From contig NZ_CP009288.1 of assembly GCF_000756615.1 (NCBI RefSeq), positions 2,170,001 through 2,234,000 of the forward strand: a stretch of 64,000 nucleotides of DNA. The letters are read 5' to 3'. Below, piece by piece: positions 16,570 through 25,214 of the stretch. Within the stretch, counting starts at the first letter, position 1; every line of letters begins with the position of its first letter. A program made the translations under genes and the position numbers. The notes beneath the pieces were generated by a model, which had not been told where the DNA came from, ran no database searches, and was given only the letters and a program-made list of their open reading frames with translations. This stretch comes from Paenibacillus durus (GTDB lineage: Bacteria; Bacillota; Bacilli; Paenibacillales; Paenibacillaceae).

Positions 16570-17403
16570 ATGACTGTGCATTTTACGTATGATAGCAAGG
16601 ATCTTGCAAAAGCCTATGACGAAATCAGCAATTCACAATTTAAGAATGGAACACTGCTGGTTGAGAAGCTGGCTGTTAAGCCCGGACAATCGATTCTTGA
16701 CATCGGAAGCGGCACCGGCCGTTTGGGCCGTCACATCGGCGAAATTATCGGGGATACCGGAAGTTTTCTGGGCATCGACCCTCTGGAAGAACGCGTAAAA
16801 ATCGCCAATGACAAGAATCAGCAGGCTAATGCCGCATACAAGATCGGTGTGGCCGAGGATCTCGGTTTCATTCCAGACAGCAGTATCGACATCATTTATT
16901 TGAACGCCGTTTTTCACTGGGTAGTTGACAAAGAAAAAGCGCTGCAGGAAATTTACCGGGTGCTTAAACCCGGCGGAAAGGCCGGTTTTGCCACCGGAGC
17001 CAGAGAATTGAACAGCATAACCGGACTTAACCGTATTACCAACAGTGTCCTGTCCGAAGGCTTGTACAAGCAGGCCGTGAATTTTGCGGATAGCATACAG
17101 AATCTTCATGGACTGACGACTACCAACCTCGTTCAATTGCTAGCGAACAACGGGTTAAAGGTCAGGGATGTGCAAATTAAGGAGGTTGAACGCAAATACC
17201 GCTCCGCTCAGGAGATCACCCGCTTTATCGAGGCCAGTTCCTTCGGCAACTATTTGAATCATGTTCCGGACACGCTCCGTTCACAGGCCAAGGTTGATAT
17301 TGAAGCGGAACTGGATAAGCATCGCAGCGGAGACGGATCGATCAAATTCAGCAACTATACGATTTTTGCCATTGCCCAAAAAAGCCTGTCATCAGCGGCC
17401 TGA
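16570..17403 (+). CDS. SAM-dependent class I methyltransferase
   Basis: This 277-residue protein has the Rossmann methyltransferase core: motif I ILDIGSGTGRLGRHI, an acidic strand end (LGIDPLEERV), the post-motif region IYLNAVFHWVVDKEKALQEI and RVLKPGGKAGFATG. It resembles the UbiE/Methyltransf_11 class. The substrate is not evident; no arsenite-type cysteine pairs or rRNA-binding extension are seen. ATG 16570 follows AAAGGAAGCG. Expression probably depends on read-through of the leader terminator. The pyridoxamine-oxidase-like gene 47 bp downstream is likely co-transcribed. Confidence 0.88.
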   Translation: MTVHFTYDSKDLAKAYDEISNSQFKNGTLLVEKLAVKPGQSILDIGSGTGRLGRHIGEIIGDTGSFLGIDPLEERVKIANDKNQQANAAYKIGVAEDLGFIPDSSIDIIYLNAVFHWVVDKEKALQEIYRVLKPGGKAGFATGARELNSITGLNRITNSVLSEGLYKQAVNFADSIQNLHGLTTTNLVQLLANNGLKVRDVQIKEVERKYRSAQEITRFIEASSFGNYLNHVPDTLRSQAKVDIEAELDKHRSGDGSIKFSNYTIFAIAQKSLSSAA

Positions 17404-17450
17404 TGCTATCATTACGCCGGAATATAAAATATCACAAGGAGTGAATGGAA

Positions 17451-17909
17451 ATGAGCAAGGAAGTAAAGGACCGGATTGTAAAATATTTAAATGATACCCG
17501 TTTTGTTGTATTGGCGACGGTTAACAACGATCAATCGCCTGTCTTAAGAAGTTTGGGTTCCTTTGCAGCCGACGGGTATACGATCTATTTTTCAACACAG
17601 AAGAACAGCAAGAAGGTGGAGCAGATTCAGGAGAATCCGAAAATCGTCCTTTTCTTCCAGCATGAGAATCAGGAATTATCAAGCTTTGTAAATGTTTCTG
17701 TACACGGGACAGCCGAGGTGATTGCCGAACCGGCCGAGATCGGCCGGGCAATTCAGCAGCTGAGCAGCCGCAATCCCCGCTTTAAAGAAAGAGCGGAAAA
17801 GGGCGAGCTGCAGGATACGGCGATCTATAAGGTGGACGCCCGTGAACTGAAGGTGCTGGATTTCTCCAAGGGAATCGGAGCGGCCGCCGTCGAAGTTATT
17901 GCGGTGTAA
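17451..17909 (+). CDS. Pyridoxamine 5'-phosphate oxidase-fold protein
   Basis: This 152-residue protein has a split-barrel flavin or heme-binding fold. The opening VKDRIVKYLNDTRFVVLATV and later YTIYFSTQKNSKKVEQIQ-type residues are typical of general stress protein 26-like members that bind FMN, F420 or heme. ATG 17451 is preferred over ATG 17445 because AAGGAG (17436-17441) is 9 nt away rather than 3. The substrate is unknown. It probably shares the methyltransferase transcript. Confidence 0.85.
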   Translation: MSKEVKDRIVKYLNDTRFVVLATVNNDQSPVLRSLGSFAADGYTIYFSTQKNSKKVEQIQENPKIVLFFQHENQELSSFVNVSVHGTAEVIAEPAEIGRAIQQLSSRNPRFKERAEKGELQDTAIYKVDARELKVLDFSKGIGAAAVEVIAV

Positions 17910-17996
17910 CCATATCTGAAATCGAGCCGCTGCTCCGCTGTCTAGTTAGCGCGGCGTCTGCCGCCTCATATAACTTAAGCTTTACCCGGGAAAGAG

Positions 17997-18028
17997 CCTG
18001 TCCGCCATATATTGCGGATGGGTTTTTT
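17997..18028 (+). terminator. Terminator after the PPOX-like gene
   Basis: cctgtccgc and gcggatggg form the stem, followed by six T. A smaller gcggc/gccgc hairpin precedes it at about 17951-17965. Confidence 0.7.
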
Positions 18029-18079
18029 CGTATGAAGAACAGCAGGCATAGGAGGACAAAAATTTTTTTGGAAAAATTC

Positions 18080-18108
18080 TTTACCGATCGTTCTCAATAT
18101 GTTATGAT
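18080..18108 (+). promoter_or_regulatory. tetR promoter with half-operator in the spacer
   Basis: TTTACC, a 17-bp spacer and TATGAT. The spacer contains gatcgttctc (18086-18095), identical to the right half of the palindrome found just after the tetR gene, suggesting weak autoregulation. Confidence 0.5.
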
Positions 18109-18138
18109 GTTTTTGCAAGGAGGTAGAGGTGAGAGAAG

Positions 18139-18714
18139 ATGGCAAGAAGCAAAGAGTTTGATGTTAATACGGTGCTGCGAAAGGCAATGTACTTGTTCTG
18201 GAGTCAAGGTTATGAGAAGACCTCCATGAAGGATCTGGTTGAAACGATGGGAGTCCATAAACGAAGCATGTATGATACATTCGGAGACAAGCATGCTTTA
18301 TTTATGAAAGCAATGGAACGCTATGATGAGACAGTAGGGGCTTCAGTCGACTCCCGAATTCAAGATCAACCATCCGCGAAACAGGCGATCCGTTCCATTT
18401 TCGAAATGGTAATTAACGTGGATGATGTTCGGCCTCCGGGGTGCTTAGTTGTCAATACTGCGTGCGAGCTTTCCTTGCTGGACCCGGAAGCAGCGGCTAA
18501 AGTCAATGAGTATTTTGCCAAAACGGAGAGCCTTTTTTGCGAGCTAATCACGCACGGTCAAGACACAGGAGAAATTTCCGGACAGTATGAAGCAGTGAAA
18601 CTTTCCCAGTATTTATTCAACTCGTTGACGGGCTTGCGGGTATTAGTCAAAACAACGAATGACAGACAGAAGCTGGAAAGCATTATTGACATGACGCTGG
18701 CTATTTTGGATTAA
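18139..18714 (+). CDS. TetR/AcrR family repressor of the detoxification-like operon
   Basis: This 191-residue protein has an N-terminal helix-turn-helix (MKDLVETMGVHKRSMYDTFG) and a C-terminal domain with GCLVVNTACELSLLDPEA. It resembles regulators that sense electrophiles or xenobiotics, but the ligand is not evident. ATG 18139 follows AAGGAGGTAGAGG. The 16-bp near-perfect palindrome after the gene, and a half-site in its own promoter, are the likely operators. Its natural divergent or downstream target, an old yellow enzyme, is now only a remnant. Confidence 0.85.
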   Translation: MARSKEFDVNTVLRKAMYLFWSQGYEKTSMKDLVETMGVHKRSMYDTFGDKHALFMKAMERYDETVGASVDSRIQDQPSAKQAIRSIFEMVINVDDVRPPGCLVVNTACELSLLDPEAAAKVNEYFAKTESLFCELITHGQDTGEISGQYEAVKLSQYLFNSLTGLRVLVKTTNDRQKLESIIDMTLAILD

Positions 18715-18731
18715 ATTTTTTTTAATAATTT

Positions 18732-18747
18732 GAGAATGATCGTTCTC
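18732..18747. promoter_or_regulatory. TetR-type operator palindrome
   Basis: gagaatgatcgttctc is a 16-bp inverted repeat with one mismatch. Its right half recurs in the tetR promoter. It precedes the operon from 18911 to 22885 and probably controls it. Confidence 0.6.
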
Positions 18748-18754
18748 GAAAGAT

Positions 18755-18880
18755 GGATTTGACCTGGCAGCCATTGGCCGCGCCTTGTTGTCCGACCCGG
18801 CTTGGGCGAACAAGGTTCGTGAAGGACGCTATGAAGATATTCAACCGTTCAGCCCTGAAGTTCTTGCGAATCTCCAATAA
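18755..18880 (+). pseudogene. C-terminal remnant of an NADH:flavin oxidoreductase (old yellow enzyme)
   Basis: The frame reads GFDLAAIGRALLSDPAWANK, then VREGRYEDIQPFSPEVLANL, which is the characteristic last ~40 residues of OYE-family NADH:flavin oxidoreductases, and stops at TAA 18878. Everything upstream is gone: it abuts the TetR operator after 7 bp. A deletion seems to have fused the promoter region to the gene's end. It cannot be functional, but shows that the regulon once included an ene-reductase. Confidence 0.7.
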
Positions 18881-18910
18881 ATTATTCCATCAAAAAAGGA
18901 GAGATTATCG

Positions 18911-19774
18911 ATGATTAATCAAGGAGCATTAAGCGCGTTGACCGCGGAGACTGTACCCACCTCTTACGTGGAAGCCGGAGGAATCACCTTCGCTTACCGC
19001 AAGTTCGGAGCGGAGTCCGAAGTTCCGCTTGTGTTCTGCCAGCGTTACCGGGGCACGATGGATGACTGGGACCCGACTGTCGTTAACGGCATCGCCAAGG
19101 AGAGAACCGTTATCCTGTTCGACAGCGCCGGTGTGGGACTGTCTACAGGGGTTACGCCTAATAACGTCCCTGACATGGCCGACTATGCGATCACTTTTAT
19201 TGAAGCGCTTGGTCTTAAGCAAGTCGATTTAATCGGGTTCTCAATGGGCGGCATGGTGGCGCAGCATGTGACGCTGAAACGGCCGGACCTGGTTCGCCGT
19301 CTCATTCTTGCCGGAACAGGACCCGGAGCGGGCGAAGACACCGAAAGATCGAGAAACGGAGTGTTTGAAGTGATGACCACGCCTGTTAATGAGGATAAAG
19401 ATTTCTTATTCCTGTTCTTCGAGCCGACAGAAACCAGTCAGGCCAAAGGCCGTGAGTATCTGGAGCGTCTTCAATGGAGAAAGACGGATCGCGCGCCGCT
19501 GGTTACAGCTGAAACCATAAAGGCGCAGACACAAGCACTGATCGGTTTCGCTGCCGGACCGGATACAGCCTATCCCCGTTTGGCTGAGATTAAACAGCCT
19601 GTTCTAGTCGCGAACGGTGATAACGATATCATGGCTCCGACCATCAATTCCTTTATTATGTCGCAGCATATACCGAATGCCCAGTTGATACTCTATCCCG
19701 ACTCCGGGCACGGATTCCTGTTTCAATATCCTGAACGGTTTGTCCTGCATGTCTCCGCGTTTTTAAGCGAGTAA
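18911..19774 (+). CDS. Alpha/beta hydrolase
   Basis: This 287-residue protein has an alpha/beta-hydrolase fold. The nucleophile elbow is GFSMGG, the acid is in VANGDNDIMAP and the catalytic histidine in DSGHGFLFQ. It resembles esterase/haloperoxidase-like hydrolases. AAAAAGGAGAG precedes ATG 18911. It is the first intact gene of a four-gene + strand run (hydrolase, MFS, isochorismatase-like, aldo/keto reductase) downstream of a TetR palindrome, which suggests conversion and export of a toxic small molecule. The specific substrate is unknown. Confidence 0.87.
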   Translation: MINQGALSALTAETVPTSYVEAGGITFAYRKFGAESEVPLVFCQRYRGTMDDWDPTVVNGIAKERTVILFDSAGVGLSTGVTPNNVPDMADYAITFIEALGLKQVDLIGFSMGGMVAQHVTLKRPDLVRRLILAGTGPGAGEDTERSRNGVFEVMTTPVNEDKDFLFLFFEPTETSQAKGREYLERLQWRKTDRAPLVTAETIKAQTQALIGFAAGPDTAYPRLAEIKQPVLVANGDNDIMAPTINSFIMSQHIPNAQLILYPDSGHGFLFQYPERFVLHVSAFLSE

Positions 19775-19826
19775 GGATTTACTCGGACTTTCTTATAAGA
19801 GGAATATGGGAGTGGGAGGTTTTTTT

Positions 19827-21197
19827 ATGGAAGCCATATCTGATATAGAGATACTCAATACAAGAGAAAAATCATTTAATGAGAAACTGATCGTCCCCTT
19901 TTGGAGTTTGGCAGCGATGCTCGTGGTCATGAATACGACGATGTTCAACGTGGCTCTCCCCAGAGTAGCCCATGAGTTTTCGTTAACGCCAACGGTCGCT
20001 TCATGGATTGTCACCGCATATTCCATTATTTTTGGGATAGCAACCATTACTTACAGCCGCCTGACCGATTTTTTGCCCATCCGTAAAATGGTTCTGTTCG
20101 GCGCCTTTTTACTGGTACTGTCCTCATTGCTCGGCTACTTCGCCCATACCTTTATTCTGTTGATGACCGCCCGGATTTTTCAGGCAATAGGGGCTGCAGC
20201 ATTTCCTGGGCTAGGCTATGTGTTGTTCTCTAGGTATATCCCCAAGGAGCGAAGAGGCAGCGCCATGTCCTTCATTGCTTCAGGCACCTCGCTTGGATTC
20301 GGATTGGGACCGGTGGTCGGGGGAGCCCTGACTCAGTATCTCGGATGGAACTTCCTTTTTGTCATGACCGCCGCAGTTCTGTTTATCACTCCAATCTTTA
20401 ACAGACATGTGCCCATGGAAGAGAAAAAGTCCGTCCAATTTGATATCGCCGGAAGCTTGCTGGTGGCAGTTTCGATTACGGGTCTGCTGCTGTTCGTTAC
20501 GACTTTCGCTCCCTGGCCGCTATTCATTAGTTTAATTACGATGGGGCTGTTGTGGCGGCATATCAATCGAATCCGTTCGCCGTTTATCCATCCGGAGCTG
20601 CTTCGCCAAAGAAGGTTCACGCAGCTGCTGTCGGTCAGCTTCACCGCGTATTTCATCAACTTCGCTACGCTGTTCGGTATGCCGATCCTGCTGGCTCAAG
20701 TCTTTCACCGGAGTCCGATGGAAATCGGATTGATTATATTCCCGGGGGCGATTGTTACTGCGTTTGCCTCCAGAAAAATAGGGAAAATCATCGACCGTTT
20801 CGGAAACGGCATCGTCTCCAGGTGGGGGGCAGGGTTCCTATTGCTTTCCGTCGTCCTGTTTGCAACCGTGGCAAGTCTTTCCATCTACGGTGTTCTCATC
20901 AGTTACTTTTTTATGAGTCTCGGATTTTCCAGTCTGACCGCCAGTAATTCCAATGAAATATCACAGTATCTTTCCATAGAACACATGGGGGCGGGTATGG
21001 GCATGAATCAGCTGGGCGGCTTCTTCGGAGGCGCGTTCGGGGTAGGCATTACGGGGATGCTGATTGTGCTGCAAAAGGGCATGGATATGGCAAACGTGTT
21101 TCAAAACATTTATCTCGGACTATGCGTGCTGCCCCTTATTTCCCTGTACTTGCTACACAAATATGCGCAACGAGATCGCGGGTTAATGAAATCATAA
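19827..21197 (+). CDS. MFS exporter, DHA2-like (TetA(L)/LmrB type)
   Basis: This 456-residue polytopic protein has about 14 predicted hydrophobic segments, the loop SRLTDFLPIRKMVLFG between TM2 and TM3, and an antiporter motif-C-like GTSLGFGLGPVVGG. The opening VVMNTTMFNVALPRVAHEF is typical of 14-TM drug exporters. ATG 19827 is preferred over 19806 because GGGAGG (19814-19820) lies between them at good spacing. It sits inside the TetR-linked operon and probably expels a compound handled by its enzymes. Confidence 0.88.
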   Translation: MEAISDIEILNTREKSFNEKLIVPFWSLAAMLVVMNTTMFNVALPRVAHEFSLTPTVASWIVTAYSIIFGIATITYSRLTDFLPIRKMVLFGAFLLVLSSLLGYFAHTFILLMTARIFQAIGAAAFPGLGYVLFSRYIPKERRGSAMSFIASGTSLGFGLGPVVGGALTQYLGWNFLFVMTAAVLFITPIFNRHVPMEEKKSVQFDIAGSLLVAVSITGLLLFVTTFAPWPLFISLITMGLLWRHINRIRSPFIHPELLRQRRFTQLLSVSFTAYFINFATLFGMPILLAQVFHRSPMEIGLIIFPGAIVTAFASRKIGKIIDRFGNGIVSRWGAGFLLLSVVLFATVASLSIYGVLISYFFMSLGFSSLTASNSNEISQYLSIEHMGAGMGMNQLGGFFGGAFGVGITGMLIVLQKGMDMANVFQNIYLGLCVLPLISLYLLHKYAQRDRGLMKS

Positions 21198-21219
21198 ATA
21201 TACATGGAGAGTGATTAAT

Positions 21220-21846
21220 ATGACGAACAAAAAATACGATAGCACGAATACAGGACTTCTTCTGGTGGACCCGTATAACGACTTCCTGGCTTCCGAAGGC
21301 AAGCTCTACCCATATGCCAAAGAAGTGGCGGAGTCCGTGAACATGCTGGAACACTTAAAAGAAATCGTAGAAGCGGTTCGCAAGTCGGGCATTCAGGTGT
21401 TTTTTGTACCACATCACCGCTTTGAACCGGGAGATTTTTCAACATGGAAATATCCGACGCCTTATCAGCTGTCTACAGCCAAAGCCCAGCCATTTGCCAA
21501 AGGCACCTGGGGAGGCGAGTTCCATCCCGATTTCCAGCCGCAGGAAGGCGACATCATCATCAAAGAGCACTGGTCTCAAAGCGGCTTCGCCAACACGGAC
21601 CTGGATCATCAGCTTAAAGTGCATGGCGTCAGCAAAATCATCATCATCGGTATGCTGGCAAATACATGCATTGAATCGACCGCTAGATTCGGAATGGAGC
21701 TCGGCTACCATGTTGCTCTTGTAAAAGATGCGACAGCGGCCTTTAGCCGGGAGGCGATGCATGCGGCGCATGAGATCAACGGCCCGACCATCGTTCATGA
21801 GATTCTGACGACGGAAGAACTTATTAACGCTTTAGGAGGTAATTGA
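21220..21846 (+). CDS. Isochorismatase-like cysteine hydrolase
   Basis: This 208-residue protein belongs to the isochorismatase/nicotinamidase superfamily. The expected triad is visible: Asp in LLVDPYNDF, Lys in IIKEHWSQSGF and Cys in GMLANTCIESTARF. The family hydrolyses amides, carbamates or vinyl ethers; the substrate here is unknown. GGAGAG (21206-21211) precedes ATG 21220; the GTG at 21211 overlaps that site and is unlikely. It lies 22 bp after the MFS gene and ends one base before the next gene. Confidence 0.87.
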   Translation: MTNKKYDSTNTGLLLVDPYNDFLASEGKLYPYAKEVAESVNMLEHLKEIVEAVRKSGIQVFFVPHHRFEPGDFSTWKYPTPYQLSTAKAQPFAKGTWGGEFHPDFQPQEGDIIIKEHWSQSGFANTDLDHQLKVHGVSKIIIIGMLANTCIESTARFGMELGYHVALVKDATAAFSREAMHAAHEINGPTIVHEILTTEELINALGGN

Positions 21847-21847
21847 T

Positions 21848-22885
21848 ATGGAATACCGGAATTTGGGACGCACAGGCATGAAAGTAAGCAATTTTACTTT
21901 GGGTACAGGAGCATTTGGATCATGGGGAAACACAAACGAGGAAGAATGCATTCAAATCGTGGATGCTGCCATCGCAAATGGCATCAACTTCATTGACACC
22001 GCTGACGTCTATGCGGCCGGAGGTTCAGAAGAAATTGTCGGGAAAGCTTTAAAAGGCCGGCGTAATGAGGTTGTGCTTGCGACAAAAGTCGGAATGCCAA
22101 TGGGAAAAGGGCTGAATCAAAGCGGAAGTTCCAGGTTGTGGATCAGACAGGAAGTCGAAAACAGCTTGCGCCGGCTTCAAACGGACCATATTGACCTATA
22201 TCAGCTTCATCGTCCGGATCCGCAAACCGATATTGAGGAGACACTTGGCGTACTAACCGATCTTGTCCAGGAAGGGAAAATCCGCTATATCGGTTCTTCC
22301 ACTTTTCAGGCTTGGCAGATTGCCGAGGCGCAAGGGGTAAGCGAACGCCGCAATCTGGCACGCTTCGCAAGCGAGCAGCCTCCTTATTCCATCCTGAACC
22401 GCAGCATCGAACTTGATGTCCTTGAAGTTGCGAGAAAATACGGCATGGGCGTGCTTGTATGGAGTCCGCTGTCCGGAGGCTTGCTCACAGGAAAATACGC
22501 CAAAGGTCAAGCCGCTTCGTCAGATTCCCGCGCTGCCCGTTTTCAAGGAAGTGTCCTGGGAAATATTGTTGACCCGACCCGTGAAGAAAATCGCGTGAAG
22601 TTCGAAATCATTAATGAGTTGCAAGGACTTGCTGCCGAGGCCGGAATCGCTCTTCCCCACATGGCTGTCGCTTTCACCCAAGCGCACCCATCTATTACAT
22701 CTACCATTATTGGACCGCGTACGCTCGAACAGCTTCAAGGATCATTGGCAGGCGTTGATGTTCGGTTAAGCTCTGATCTGCTGGATGCCATTGATACGAT
22801 CGTAGCTCCAGGGAAGACGCTGGATGATTTGGAGCGGGGCTGGATTCCGAATTGGATGGATGCGGCGAGCAGACGCCGGGCTTGA
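21848..22885 (+). CDS. Aldo/keto reductase
   Basis: This 345-residue NADPH-dependent oxidoreductase has a (beta/alpha)8 barrel. The start YRNLGRTGMKVSNFTLGTGA, Asp and Tyr in FIDTADVYAAGGSEE, Lys in VLATKVGMPMG and His in IDLYQLHRPDP form the catalytic set; SSTFQAW and GPRTLEQL mark the cofactor side. It belongs to the YghZ/YajO-like group. It starts one base after the preceding stop with an AGGAGGTAATTG site, so the genes are coupled. Likely role: reduction of reactive aldehydes or ketones within the TetR operon. Confidence 0.9.
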   Translation: MEYRNLGRTGMKVSNFTLGTGAFGSWGNTNEEECIQIVDAAIANGINFIDTADVYAAGGSEEIVGKALKGRRNEVVLATKVGMPMGKGLNQSGSSRLWIRQEVENSLRRLQTDHIDLYQLHRPDPQTDIEETLGVLTDLVQEGKIRYIGSSTFQAWQIAEAQGVSERRNLARFASEQPPYSILNRSIELDVLEVARKYGMGVLVWSPLSGGLLTGKYAKGQAASSDSRAARFQGSVLGNIVDPTREENRVKFEIINELQGLAAEAGIALPHMAVAFTQAHPSITSTIIGPRTLEQLQGSLAGVDVRLSSDLLDAIDTIVAPGKTLDDLERGWIPNWMDAASRRRA

Positions 22886-22995
22886 GCTTTATCCTTAGGC
22901 GAGTGTGCCAAATCGCCATTTTGATAGAATCATCCGGCGGTTTGTTCGTTCAATACGTTGATTTTGTCCGTCTGATTGCTTAAACTTCATAGTAA

Positions 22996-23065
22996 GAGCG
23001 CCTTCTTGATGGTGTTGGGTTTCAAACCCGTGGACAACCCATCATACCGAGGCGCTCCTTTTTTT
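22996..23065 (+). terminator. Long structured terminator after the aldo/keto reductase operon
   Basis: gagcgcct and aggcgctc close a 60-nt structure with an inner gatgg/ccatc and gggttt/aaaccc stem, followed by seven T. It is larger than a usual terminator. The remaining bases to 23161 hold nothing I can assign. Confidence 0.7.
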
Positions 23066-23160
23066 GACAAAGGCCAGTCCAACCAATCCGGTGCAGTACA
23101 AAGTAAGCTGATGGCGACTCCTTTGTTGTTTTCGGAGGACTGTTCACCAGTCTTCAGGCG

Positions 23161-24048
23161 CTATGAATTTGATTCTGCGTGAAATAATGATTGTCCCACT
23201 AAAATGAACGTCCGTACTGCAGGCAGCGCTTCGTCCAAATAAGGGCAATGAAGACCTAAGTGCCTCCAATAGGTTGGCTTCAAATCTATAACCTCAATGT
23301 TGGGAAGAGAGTCCGGTAAAGCCAATTCAGGAACAATTGTGATTCCTAGTCCTTCTTGAACCATGCTCAATATTGTACTCGTATCCCTTACTTCGAACTG
23401 TACGGAGGGAGACAAGCCGGCATGGGCAAAAATCTCTCGAATGAAAGGCTCACACCCACCCTTTGACATGATAAATGGGAGATCAGAAAATTTCTCTACA
23501 GAAATTGACGGAAAATCTCCGAATGGGTGATTTTTAGGCAGTACAAGAACCATCTTGTCCTTGGTTAGGGGAATGAAGTTATCATTCCGGTTAAGTTGTG
23601 CTACAAAGCCCACGTCAATGACTCGATCATATAACCAGTCTGAGACCTCTTTATCATCCCCGTCAAAAAGGACAATTTCTACCCGGGGGTATTGCTGTTT
23701 AAACCTGGCAATGATTTTCGGCAGTAAGCGGGCAGCAGCACTGGGAAAACTGCCAATTCGAATCGTTCCGGCTTCAAGACCCTTTTCTGCCATTGCCGCA
23801 TGTTCGATTTGAGTCATATGATTCAAAATTTCCCTAACTGATTTAAGCACACGTCTTCCAAAATCAGAGAGCATAATCCCTTGCTTTCTGTCACGAATGA
23901 TTAAAGACACTCCAAGTTCGGACTCGATGCCTGCAATAGCATGACTAACAGCGGATTGAGTCATATTTAGCGCTTCCCCGGCTTTTGTAAAACTTCCGGT
24001 TTCCACAACTTTGGCGAAAACTTGTAACTGCGAAAATGTCATGAGCAT
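23161..24048 (-). CDS. LysR family regulator, divergent from an EamA exporter
   Basis: This 295-residue protein has an N-terminal winged helix (FTKAGEALNMTQSAVSHAIA, then GIESELGVSL) and a C-terminal periplasmic-binding-like effector domain (IRIGSFPSAAARLLPKII, VGFVAQLNRNDNF, EGLGITIVPELAL). LysR proteins commonly activate a divergent neighbour in response to a small molecule. Here that is the EamA-type transporter 95 bp away, with a candidate inverted-repeat box between them. The co-inducer is unknown. Confidence 0.9.
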   Translation of the reverse strand: MLMTFSQLQVFAKVVETGSFTKAGEALNMTQSAVSHAIAGIESELGVSLIIRDRKQGIMLSDFGRRVLKSVREILNHMTQIEHAAMAEKGLEAGTIRIGSFPSAAARLLPKIIARFKQQYPRVEIVLFDGDDKEVSDWLYDRVIDVGFVAQLNRNDNFIPLTKDKMVLVLPKNHPFGDFPSISVEKFSDLPFIMSKGGCEPFIREIFAHAGLSPSVQFEVRDTSTILSMVQEGLGITIVPELALPDSLPNIEVIDLKPTYWRHLGLHCPYLDEALPAVRTFILVGQSLFHAESNS

Positions 24049-24056
24049 ACCCTCAT

Positions 24057-24087
24057 ATCAAATATGAATAGAATTAATTTGATTCAT
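24057..24087. promoter_or_regulatory. Candidate LysR box
   Basis: Nested inverted repeats atcaaat/atttgat (24057-24083) and atgaat/attcat (24064-24087) lie between the divergent genes, at the position expected for a LysR recognition site. Confidence 0.5.
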
Positions 24088-24143
24088 TTTAACTCAACCT
24101 TTACGATTAGACAAGAAGAAAATAATAATAGGAGGTAGTTTCT

Positions 24144-25043
24144 TTGAAGTCAAGAGAAATAGGTGTTTTATTATTACTGGCATCACTCTGGGGGGCATCT
24201 TTTTTATTCATGAGAATAGCTTCTCCTGTGTTAGGCCCCTTTCTATTAATTGATCTTCGTGTTTTAATCGCCGGAGTCGCCTTGGTCATTTATGCAGCCA
24301 TTATCAGGCATCGCCCCAGGCTGTTGCATAACTGGAAGGAATACTTGCTTCTTGGAGCATTGAACGCCGCTATTCCATTCTGCCTTATAGCAGCAGCCGA
24401 ACTTCATATTGACTCCTCATTGGCTGCTATTCTTAATTCAACCACGCCATTATTTACAGCTTTAGTTGCTCGGATATGGATTCAGGATCGGTTCACTTTT
24501 AAAAAACAACTCGGCCTCATGTTGGGGATACTGGGGGTAGTTATCCTGGTGGGTTGGAACCCTCAAGACATGGGTAAAAGCATTCTCATTCCAGTGAGTA
24601 TGTCCCTTGCTGCAGCATTATTTATAGCTATCGGGGGAGTGTTTTCTTCAAGGAGATTTAAAGATGAGAATCCCTTAAATCTGGCGATTGGCCAGCAGCT
24701 TGCTGCAGGAGTGTTGTTGTTGCCGGTAGCCGTTTCATTTCCCCCGAGCAATGCTCCAGGAGGAGATGTGATCCTAGCAGTTATAGGGTTGGCAATTCTC
24801 TCAACATCCCTTGCATATCTACTGTACTTCCAACTTATTCGCAGTGTAGGACCGGTTAAAACACTCAGTGTAACCTACCTGATTCCAGTCTTCGGAATTT
24901 TGTGGGGGTGGTTGTTCTTACAAGAGCCTATTTCTTCAAGCATAATAATAGGGCTTTTGATCATCCTCCTAAGTGTTACATTTCTCGCTAACTTTCAATT
25001 CAATTTAGTGAAAAAACGTAATAGAGTAGATCATATCGAATAG
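24144..25043 (+). CDS. EamA/DMT family metabolite exporter
   Basis: This 299-residue membrane protein has ten hydrophobic helices arranged as two EamA repeats. Each repeat opens in typical fashion (LLLASLWGASFLFMRIASPV; later ALFIAIGGVFSSRRF) and the second ends FLQEPISSSIIIGLLIIL. Members export amino acids or related metabolites. The start is TTG 24144 behind TAGGAGGTAG. A terminator follows at 25213. Control by the divergent LysR is inferred from position and the box between them. Confidence 0.88.
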   Translation: MKSREIGVLLLLASLWGASFLFMRIASPVLGPFLLIDLRVLIAGVALVIYAAIIRHRPRLLHNWKEYLLLGALNAAIPFCLIAAAELHIDSSLAAILNSTTPLFTALVARIWIQDRFTFKKQLGLMLGILGVVILVGWNPQDMGKSILIPVSMSLAAALFIAIGGVFSSRRFKDENPLNLAIGQQLAAGVLLLPVAVSFPPSNAPGGDVILAVIGLAILSTSLAYLLYFQLIRSVGPVKTLSVTYLIPVFGILWGWLFLQEPISSSIIIGLLIILLSVTFLANFQFNLVKKRNRVDHIE

Positions 25044-25065
25044 AAATTGTTACAATACGTATGGG

Positions 25066-25214
25066 TTGAAGGAGGCTATCATCCCGGAAGGTCTATATGC
25101 GGTAACTGTTCATTTCGGCTCATCCGAAGAAATCGGCCCGACTAGGGATCGATGGGTTAATGAATGGCTGCCGGAGAGCGGGTGGCTGACCGATCCATCA
25201 AGACCTAACTATGA
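25066..25214 (+). pseudogene. C-terminal remnant of a GyrI-like (AraC effector-binding) domain
   Basis: The frame IIPEGLYAVTVHFGSSEEIG, then PTRDRWVNEWLPESGWLTDP and SRPNYE matches the end of GyrI-like/AraC effector-binding domains, including the WLPESG motif. The sequence before it is only 22 bp from the EamA stop. The reading then runs into a terminator hairpin instead of the usual domain end. Both ends appear lost, so it is a degraded fragment of a transcription activator or small-molecule-binding protein. Confidence 0.6.

Noticed and set aside
22996..23065. Riboswitch or T-box in the large hairpin before the LysR gene
   Set aside because: It lies downstream of a stop codon with a T-run and precedes only the 3' end of a convergent gene, so a terminator explains it; no T-box or known aptamer motifs are seen.
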